This document shows, piece by piece, positions 57,509 through 64,000 of a stretch of DNA of 64,000 bases (within the stretch, counting starts at the first letter, position 1; each line of letters begins with the position of its first letter). A model generated the notes under the pieces. That model was not told the origin of the DNA, did not search any database, and saw nothing but the letters and a program-made list of their open reading frames with translations. Origin of the DNA: Leuctra nigra (lineage: Eukaryota > Arthropoda > Insecta > Plecoptera > Leuctridae); the NCBI GenBank assembly GCA_934045905.1, contig OW203768.1:30347060-30411059 (forward strand), written 5' to 3'. The translations under genes were made by a program, and so were the position numbers.

Positions 57509-58752
57509 TGAAACCTGCGGGATTTGGCTCAGAGGGTAGAACACAAAGAATCAGCAATATTATAATTTGTTTATTACAGAGAAAATAAATGTTCATTGAT
57601 GTGAAAAGAGCAATCAAAAATTATGAAACAATATTACGTTCGATACGTCGGCAGTAGTGATGATGTCGTCTGGTTTGTTTACTTCCGCGTAAACAAGTGG
57701 ATGGCGTTGACTCTTGCGTAGTGTGTCCCGTGAACTCCAGTCCACCAGCAGAATGAAATGACTGGATATGTCACCTCCTTCAGATGCGATGCGATGATGT
57801 CGTCTAATAACCCCTTGGTTACCAGGACGTCCAGCAGTCCGTGCACAAGGAGTGACCTCCTCGAGCAGTTGGATCAAGTTGGCTCAGGCTGATGACGTTC
57901 GTGGCTGCAGACTCGTCGGTTTCTCCCGGAGTTGCAATTCACTAACTTTTATACTTTAACATTTACTGACTTTAATGTTGAAACTGTTCAGTTGATCACT
58001 TGTAACTTGAAATTGTCTTAATGCGATATTATTTGCCTCAGCATTAGGCTTGAAGTTTGAATTTACTGGGTTGACGTTTATACAAAAATGTTATTTTAAT
58101 GTTTACCTTCGATCACATCGGCACTGTCTCGCTGAAATTATACTATGTTGTGTGCACAAGGCTTCACGGTTCGCGAGGCAGGTCTCACTGCTCTGAGAAA
58201 ACTCCGACTGATGATGTTTGGCTGGTAGCCTGACGTTTTATACCCTCTGACATCGTTTTCCCTCCAAAGAATCTGATTGGTTGGTTTCGTACACGTGATA
58301 GCTAATTTTAGACATTCTGTCATTTCTAAAGCCCGCGAAACGACTTTCTTTCTGCACGAAGGCCCATGCTTTTCTAGGAATCACTGAAAACTAGTCTGGC
58401 TGACTGGTTTTTGTAGCGTTATCACAATGACTGGTTCACTTGTTATTACGTGGTGACATCACAATTTAGGTAAGGTCACATACTTTTTATATGGATTCAC
58501 TCACTTTCTTGATATAATTGCACATTGTTAAACTTATTTGATTGCTCGTTATATTTTTGTCTATATTTTGATTGCTGTTGAATTTTAAAGATTGTAAGTT
58601 TACATAATGATTCTAATTAATTACTTTGTGTTCAGTTAACCTTGACTCTAAGAATGCCATGCTACAAGCTTGTTCATTCTTTAAACCTATTTCAAGCAAA
58701 CATTATTATTTTTAAAGTTAATTTTCTAACCTAGATAGGCCAACTTGTTACA
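57509..58752 (-). repeat. 3' LTR
   Basis: 1244 bp, TG...CA ends on the minus strand, same length as the 5' LTR at a constant offset of 4374 bases. The short ORFs inside it appear identically in both LTRs and are not taken as genes. Confidence 0.95.
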
Positions 58753-59141
58753 GAGCCCCCTGAATTCTTGTTGTTCACCTTTTGACTGAAGTCAAATTTG
58801 AAACACATTGAAATTTTGAATGAGAAAATGGTGATAAAACAAGGATTCACATAGAGACTGGACTATCTAGCAGGAATAATTTCTTCCTTTTGACAAACAA
58901 AAAGTTTCCTTCAACAGATGCAAGTTTATTTCCCCTTACAGCTGTCTAATCTAAACCTGAATGAATGAACTCACCCCTCCATCTACCAAAACAAAAACAA
59001 ACCTCATCCTACCTCCCGGAAACGATGCTCAACTCAACCCTCTCTCACGATCCCGTTATTGGCCTAGTGACCTACTTTTGCTGGGTCATCATACTTCGAC
59101 CATAACAATCAACATAACATTGCTGTTGTCATCAGTAGGAA

Positions 59142-60035
59142 TCATTTGTTCGACGTATTGATTTCTTTCTTCCGTCCACGATCGAATGGAAATGAAATCG
59201 TTCCTTCTTCTGTTTTGTCTTGAGTTTTCACCCTTGAAATATCTTCAAGTAGCTGTTTCCAAGTAGAATCTTCCCTGTTTTCTTGAGCAGTGGTCGATGT
59301 GTAGTTTTCATTTTCGTCAGCTTTCTTCTTCAGTTCTCGTACGTTCATTTGCAGTCCATCTTGCAAGCAAACATTTTCGTCTTCTTCTCTCAAATCATTA
59401 TTCAACCCTTTCTTCAAAACATCATCGTTTTCATTCATAATCACCTTGTCATTTTTCTCGTCGTGAAACTTTTCACCATTACTTTTAAAGTCGCCTATAG
59501 ACTTCAAAACATCGCCAATTTCTTCAACTGTTCGAACTCTGTCGAAATCATCTTGATTCGCAATCGGAATCTGTAATACTTCCTTCTCGCTCACTTGTGG
59601 CAATACTACCTCGTAATTGTCTTCAAAATTCTTCCTTCGAAATACATTTTCATCTTTCTTCATCTCAGTAAATTCACGCCTACTTTCATCAACTTCTTCT
59701 TTGTCTGGTCCATCCAAACTTTCAATTTTATTCTGGACAATTTCTTCTGGCACACAGCCCCCCTCTGTACTCTCTTGTGATTGCAACGTCTTGCAAGCAG
59801 CAGCGTCTTCAATCCCTTTCTTGAAAAGCAAAAAATCTATTTGAAGTTGCTTTTCTATTGCAGAAACCTCTGCTTCTCTGGCAGCTTCTCGCTCATCCAT
59901 CTCTTTCTTCCACCGTCTTGAAGATCTGCGTATATACTCTTTAAGATCCTCACGCTCTTTCTTCTGCATTCTCCTAATTTCTTCTTTTCTCTCTTTGAAA
60001 CGTGTTTTCTCGGTCGACGCAAAATCGTGTCCCAT
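59142..60035 (-). CDS. ORF2 of the LTR element, highly charged protein of unknown function
   Basis: 297 residues. The ATG starts two bases after the gag stop (TAG-AG-ATG), in the -1 frame relative to gag, so it could be reached by reinitiation or frameshifting. Residues 10-75 are very basic and coiled-coil-like (KKEREDLKEYIRRSSRRWKK). The rest is acidic and low in hydrophobics, with repeated Asp/Glu/Asn/Lys stretches. There is no DSG/DTG protease motif, no YxDD and no zinc fingers. It may be a leftover N-terminal part of a Pol polyprotein, a capsid accessory protein, or a factor specific to this element. The uninterrupted frame in a young copy suggests selection until recently. Confidence 0.7.
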   Translation of the reverse strand: MGHDFASTEKTRFKERKEEIRRMQKKEREDLKEYIRRSSRRWKKEMDEREAAREAEVSAIEKQLQIDFLLFKKGIEDAAACKTLQSQESTEGGCVPEEIVQNKIESLDGPDKEEVDESRREFTEMKKDENVFRRKNFEDNYEVVLPQVSEKEVLQIPIANQDDFDRVRTVEEIGDVLKSIGDFKSNGEKFHDEKNDKVIMNENDDVLKKGLNNDLREEDENVCLQDGLQMNVRELKKKADENENYTSTTAQENREDSTWKQLLEDISRVKTQDKTEEGTISFPFDRGRKKEINTSNK

Positions 60036-60037
60036 CT

Positions 60038-61654
60038 CTACTTTCCATTCTGTGTCGACCTCTGTTCGTTTCCCGAATTTTCATTTTTCGTTTCCTTCGT
60101 ACCGGACTCTGGTGGACGATTATTATTATTCCCGTTACCATTCCCGTTACCATTCCCATTTCTGTTATGACTGTTTCTCCCGTTGTTATTGTTATTGCAA
60201 TTCCTGTCATAACTATTCCTGTTATTGTAACCGTTCCTATTGTCATTGTAACCATTCCCGTTACGAATTGGCTCATATTGCTTTGGGTCTCTTATTAGTT
60301 TTTCAGTGAATTCATCATGCTCTAAGTCAGTCAGCTCTTTTATCAACTCATCTTTAGTTTTGACTTTGCCACGCACTATCACCCTGATGTTTGGTGGTAA
60401 GTGATTAATCAATATGCCAACCAAAACTTGTTCCGTCATATTGACCAATTCTGTCACATATTTTGCCTTGTTGATAATCCGATTGACATAGGTCACCATG
60501 TTTAGGTTCGAACTAATTTTGTATTCTCCAGCATAGATTGATCTGATTAGCTGATGCTGTACAGTTTGCGACCAATATTTATCTTTAAAAGCCTCTTCAA
60601 ATTTATCAATATTCTCAACGGGATTATTTACATACCAGTCTGCTGCTTTTCCATGTAAACACTTGACAATGATTCCCAGCTTCTGATTGTTATTCACATT
60701 GAATGTTGAAAAACGCTCTTTGATTAGCTTCAAAAATTGCATTGCGTTTATTGGGCAACTCTCTTCCCCATTAAATCTTATTGCCTCTTGTATCAGCGAC
60801 TCAGTACAATGTTTTGCAAATTGCAACTCGTTATTTGCATGACACATGATATTCGATGTCGTTCCAGTCTTCTTGGCATTCTCATCTACCTTTTTACTTA
60901 CGTCCTCTATTTTCTCCTTCATAGCTGAAATGCTTTCATTCTTCTCTTTATCCTTTCTTTCAAATTGCGAGCTTAATGAAAATAGCTCCAGACTGAGTTT
61001 CTTGTCACGCTCATCGATCTCAGTGTTGATCTTTACTAATTCGGATTTTACTTTTTCCTCTACACTGCTCGTTTGTTCTCCAATTGATTCTATGTAAGAC
61101 TTAATAACCTCCAACTCTGTGTCGACTTTATCATTTATTCTCTGTACGCTCTCCTCTACATTTGAGACTCTAGTTTCGACCTTTTTCAATCCAGCTTGAA
61201 TTTCACTGACGATCTCCCTGACATTTTCAGTTTTTAACAACAACTTTTCCATCTCCTTTCCTCTTTCTTCCTTTTCCTTAATTTTCTCGTTTTTACTTTC
61301 CTCCTTTTCTTTTAGTTTCTCTAGTTTCCTATTCATTTCCTTGATAGCTTCTTTCTCTTGTTGTTCTTGCTTTTCCTTTTCTCTTGCTTCCCTTTCCTTC
61401 ATTAGGAATTCCATAATTGGATTAGAGGATTCTTTCTCACCGAATTGTGAATATATACTGTCAGCCCTGGCTTCTTTTTGTCTCTCTTCAAAGATTGGCA
61501 TTTCAACATGAGGTAGCGAGTCATCGTGTTCGTCCTCCCCTATCACCTGGCTCCTAGTTACCTCGAGTTCACTAACCACTGACTGGTCCCCCGCCCCCTC
61601 TACAGTCTCATCTAAATCTACAGTTGACGCTAAACTTGCATCTCGATCTGCCAT
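60038..61654 (-). CDS. gag: Gag-like structural protein of the LTR element
   Basis: 538 residues. Residues 80-260 form a long predicted coiled coil rich in Glu/Lys. Residues 280-450 resemble the retrotransposon Gag capsid domain, with KCLHGKAADWYVNNP at about 331-345 and LINHLPPNIR at about 415-424. Residues 464-513 are Asn/Gly/Arg-rich low complexity, a likely RNA-binding tail that stands in for the missing CCHC zinc knuckle. Role expected from the family: particle assembly and RNA packaging in the cytoplasm. The frame is fully open. The start was chosen as the first ATG after the 5' LTR in this frame (MADRDASLAS); the length is typical of Gypsy Gag proteins. Confidence 0.85.
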   Translation of the reverse strand: MADRDASLASTVDLDETVEGAGDQSVVSELEVTRSQVIGEDEHDDSLPHVEMPIFEERQKEARADSIYSQFGEKESSNPIMEFLMKEREAREKEKQEQQEKEAIKEMNRKLEKLKEKEESKNEKIKEKEERGKEMEKLLLKTENVREIVSEIQAGLKKVETRVSNVEESVQRINDKVDTELEVIKSYIESIGEQTSSVEEKVKSELVKINTEIDERDKKLSLELFSLSSQFERKDKEKNESISAMKEKIEDVSKKVDENAKKTGTTSNIMCHANNELQFAKHCTESLIQEAIRFNGEESCPINAMQFLKLIKERFSTFNVNNNQKLGIIVKCLHGKAADWYVNNPVENIDKFEEAFKDKYWSQTVQHQLIRSIYAGEYKISSNLNMVTYVNRIINKAKYVTELVNMTEQVLVGILINHLPPNIRVIVRGKVKTKDELIKELTDLEHDEFTEKLIRDPKQYEPIRNGNGYNDNRNGYNNRNSYDRNCNNNNNGRNSHNRNGNGNGNGNGNNNNRPPESGTKETKNENSGNEQRSTQNGK

Positions 61655-61861
61655 CGTAACAGATGTAATGAACTAACATGCACAAATCTACAGTTGGCTT
61701 TATCTTTACGTTAACGGGTTGATTCTATGTAAAATTTCCAAATACATGAAAATTTTACGCAATGCCTGTGTCCACAAGTTTCAGAACAACTGAGTAACTC
61801 TTTCACAATCAAGAAAACAATTATTTCTTTCAAAACAATTGCTCCCAGGAATGTTATTCGA

Positions 61862-61881
61862 GCCCCACACGTTGAGCGCCA
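61862..61881 (-). other. primer binding site, tRNA-Lys type
   Basis: One base inside the 5' LTR the minus strand reads TGGCGCTCAACGTGTGGGGC. From general knowledge, the 3' end of insect tRNA-Lys(CTT) would pair with TGGCGCCCAACGTGGGGC. The site differs by one substitution and one inserted T, which may weaken priming. Confidence 0.7.
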
Positions 61882-61882
61882 C

Positions 61883-63126
61883 TGAAACCTGCGGGATTTG
61901 GCTCAGAGGGTAGAACACAAAGAATCAGCAATATTATAATTTGTTTATTACAGAGAAAATAAATGTTCATTGATGTGAAAAGAGCAATCAAAAATTATGA
62001 AACAATATTACGTTCGATACGTCGGCAGTAGTGATGATGTCGTCTGGTTTGTTTACTTCCGCGTAAACAAGTGGATGGCGTTGACTCTTGCGTAGTGTGT
62101 CCCGTGAACTCCAGTCCACCAGCAGAATGAAATGACTGGATATGTCACCTCCTTCAGATGCGATGCGATGATGTCGTCTAATAACCCCTTGGTTACCAGG
62201 ACGTCCAGCAGTCCGTGCACAAGGAGTGACCTCCTCGAGCAGTTGGATCAAGTTGGCTCAGGCTGATGACGTTCGTGGCTGCAGACTCGTCGGTTTCTCC
62301 CGGAGTTGCAATTCACTAACTTTTATACTTTAACATTTACTGACTTTAATGTTGAAACTGTTCAGTTGATCACTTGTAACTTGAAATTGTCTTAATGCGA
62401 TATTATTTGCCTCAGCATTAGGCTTGAAGTTTGAATTTACTGGGTTGACGTTTATACAAAAATGTTATTTTAATGTTTACCTTCGATCACATCGGCACTG
62501 TCTCGCTGAAATTATACTATGTTGTGTGCACAAGGCTTCACGGTTCGCGAGGCAGGTCTCACTGCTCTGAGAAAACTCCGACTGATGATGTTTGGCTGGT
62601 AGCCTGACGTTTTATACCCTCTGACATCGTTTTCCCTCCAAAGAATCTGATTGGTTGGTTTCGTACACGTGATAGCTAATTTTAGACATTCTGTCATTTC
62701 TAAAGCCCGCGAAACGACTTTCTTTCTGCACGAAGGCCCATGCTTTTCTAGGAATCACTGAAAACTAGTCTGGCTGACTGGTTTTTGTAGCGTTATCACA
62801 ATGACTGGTTCACTTGTTATTACGTGGTGACATCACAATTTAGGTAAGGTCACATACTTTTTATATGGATTCACTCACTTTCTTGATATAATTGCACATT
62901 GTTAAACTTATTTGATTGCTCGTTATATTTTTGTCTATATTTTGATTGCTGTTGAATTTTAAAGATTGTAAGTTTACATAATGATTCTAATTAATTACTT
63001 TGTGTTCAGTTAACCTTGACTCTAAGAATGCCATGCTACAAGCTTGTTCATTCTTTAAACCTATTTCAAGCAAACATTATTATTTTTAAAGTTAATTTTC
63101 TAACCTAGATAGGCCAACTTGTTACA
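61883..63126 (-). repeat. 5' LTR
   Basis: 1244 bp. It carries the promoter described at 62581-62616 and an AATAAA on the minus strand near 61950, in the region expected to act as the polyadenylation signal. Confidence 0.95.
62581..62616 (-). promoter_or_regulatory. LTR core promoter (TATAAA plus TCAGT initiator)
   Basis: On the minus strand TATAAAA begins at 62616 and TCAGTC, an exact arthropod initiator, begins at 62585. About 33 bases separate the TATA start from the initiator A, the standard spacing. This sets a likely U3/R boundary near 62583. The same motif pair is at 58207-58242 in the other LTR. Confidence 0.65.
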
Positions 63127-63130
63127 ACTT

Positions 63131-64000
63131 GATTCGGTGAAATGTTAATCCATATGGACATTTTTAATTTTTTGCTTCGTTAATTAGTAATATAGTTGAT
63201 TTTTGGTTAAAAATTGTATATTTTTTTGCCTCGCTGGGTGCCGTGAAATTTAATTTTAAAAATGTGACAAGTGATAACCCTAAGTTTGTCTTTTATCTAA
63301 TAGCGATTAAAATTTGAGATCAATTGGTTCACGGGTTTGGTCTCCAATCGTATCGGAAAAGTAATTGTTTTGAACGGTTTTGTTGAATAACCGGCTCCTA
63401 ATTAACAAGGCAGGAAGCAAAAATTAAAAAGTGCTACTAATATACAATCAGACTGATCATGTGAACATTATATCAAAGTTACACCCACTTATGAAACATT
63501 TTTTTCTCTCTCAATTTTCTAAAACGGCCGAGCTCTTGTATCACCTTAAATCATTGGTCTGTGTTCAATACAATCTCAAATGTCCTCCCTATCCTTTCAA
63601 AGTCCACAACAGCTCTCTTCTTCGCAATAAATACAGGCCATAAATCAACCCAATCATACCTGGAAGACATATGTGTAAACTTGTTCAACAGAATATATCC
63701 CTTGATCCGAGTTGAAGCGTTCCTGGACTCTTCAGGAATAAAGGGAATGAAGAATGGGATGTTCCCTAAGGAGCCGAGGGATATTGCCAGGCGATCCTAT
63801 CAATGAGATGTATTAGATCAAGTCGGGAATGGATGCTGGAGGAAGCTTTTATCGAATAGCAAGTTGTTCTTTTCATTCCAAGTCTTTATTTATTATACCA
63901 ATGCACCAGGACATGAAAATTATCCAATGCGGGATACAATCATGATTAGAAATGAGTTTGGATTGAAAACGGCCAGTGGAGTCAGGATGATAGGAATGGA
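63131..64000. other. right flank, no gene recognised
   Basis: An 81-codon frame at 63561-63806 has ordinary-looking composition in its second half (RIYPLIRVEAFLDSSG) but no family I recognise and no clear splice context. Otherwise AT-rich. Confidence 0.35.

Larger units (their letters stand above)
57509..63126 (-). mobile_element. non-autonomous LTR retrotransposon encoding Gag and one unknown ORF
   Basis: Two direct repeats of 1244 bp (57509-58752 and 61883-63126) start TGTAAC and end TTTCA on the minus strand. I saw no differences between them in the segments compared. A 4-bp target duplication, ACTT, flanks the element (57505-57508 and 63127-63130). The primer binding site beside the 5' LTR matches tRNA-Lys. 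The 3.1-kb interior codes for a Gag-like protein and a second protein, then about 390 non-coding bases to a CAGGGGGC purine tract at the 3' LTR. No protease, reverse transcriptase, RNase H or integrase is present, so mobility must depend on a partner. Gag type and the 4-bp duplication suggest the Gypsy (Ty3) group. Confidence 0.9.

Noticed and set aside
57614..58323. 87- and 61-codon minus-strand ORFs, repeated at 61988-62697
   Set aside because: They lie in the LTRs and are identical because the LTRs are identical. Start positions precede or overlap the promoter, with no protein features.
59142..60035. ORF2 as a protease, integrase or envelope protein
   Set aside because: No catalytic motifs, zinc finger, signal peptide or membrane span can be seen.
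60002..60309. Plus- and minus-strand ORFs of about 100 codons over the Asn/Gly-rich part of gag
   Set aside because: Shadows of the low-complexity AAT/GGN codon run in the real gag frame.

Overview
This is an AT-rich arthropod nuclear window, most likely from an insect and perhaps a hemipteran. The support is short-intron genes with GT/AG splice sites, a secreted trypsin-fold protease, insect-style SINE, LINE and Gypsy-like elements, and a TATA plus TCAGT core promoter in an LTR. The species cannot be named from the sequence alone. Host coding content is very low. The only complete gene I can support is a five-exon secreted serine protease (7513-10634, + strand, 291 residues by my splicing). 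A second last exon of the same gene family lies just upstream (6839-7095) and is broken by a one-base deletion.

Nearly everything else recognisable is mobile or repetitive DNA. 1-6400: a possible orphan exon, a THAP-domain DNA transposon remnant, a 119-bp satellite, and the first copies of the commonest repeat in the window. That repeat is a non-autonomous Helitron-like family with at least 16 copies, starting TC/TT-AAGCGAGCG or TTGAGCGAGCG and ending in a hairpin plus CTAG. 6400-11000: the protease locus, whose introns hold one Helitron-like copy and one hAT-like MITE. 12900-17600: LINE 3' end, a large foldback-plus-tandem-repeat element (unit A) and a TTAA-flanked MITE. 19600-24000: a near-perfect 188-bp foldback, more Helitron-like copies, and an element carrying tRNA-like modules and a microsatellite. 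25600-32500: a 415-bp-arm foldback, a LINE reverse-transcriptase remnant, and unit B, an inverted relative of unit A. 35000-41700: SINEs, a hAT-like MITE and a small perfect hairpin. 44600-50900: a second tRNA-module element, a 943-bp tandem duplication in which only one copy carries a Helitron-like insertion, the second long-arm foldback, and a 21-bp minisatellite. 50980-56500: a hAT-like element with a perfect 8-bp target duplication, a GC-rich repeat, a foldback split by a Helitron-like copy, and the second copy of a 534-bp MITE. 57505-63130: a complete, apparently very young LTR retrotransposon with identical-looking 1244-bp LTRs, a tRNA-Lys primer site, a Gag ORF and a second unknown ORF, but no protease, reverse transcriptase, RNase H or integrase.

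The most interesting systems are: (1) the Gag-plus-ORF2-only LTR element; (2) the Helitron-like family, whose boundaries can be read from an in-window empty site; (3) units A and B, which share foldback arms and a hairpin/CTAG end but carry unrelated DNA in the loop and hold fifteen ETS/CRE-like composite sites; and (4) long foldbacks whose two arms resemble each other more than the corresponding arm in the sister copy.
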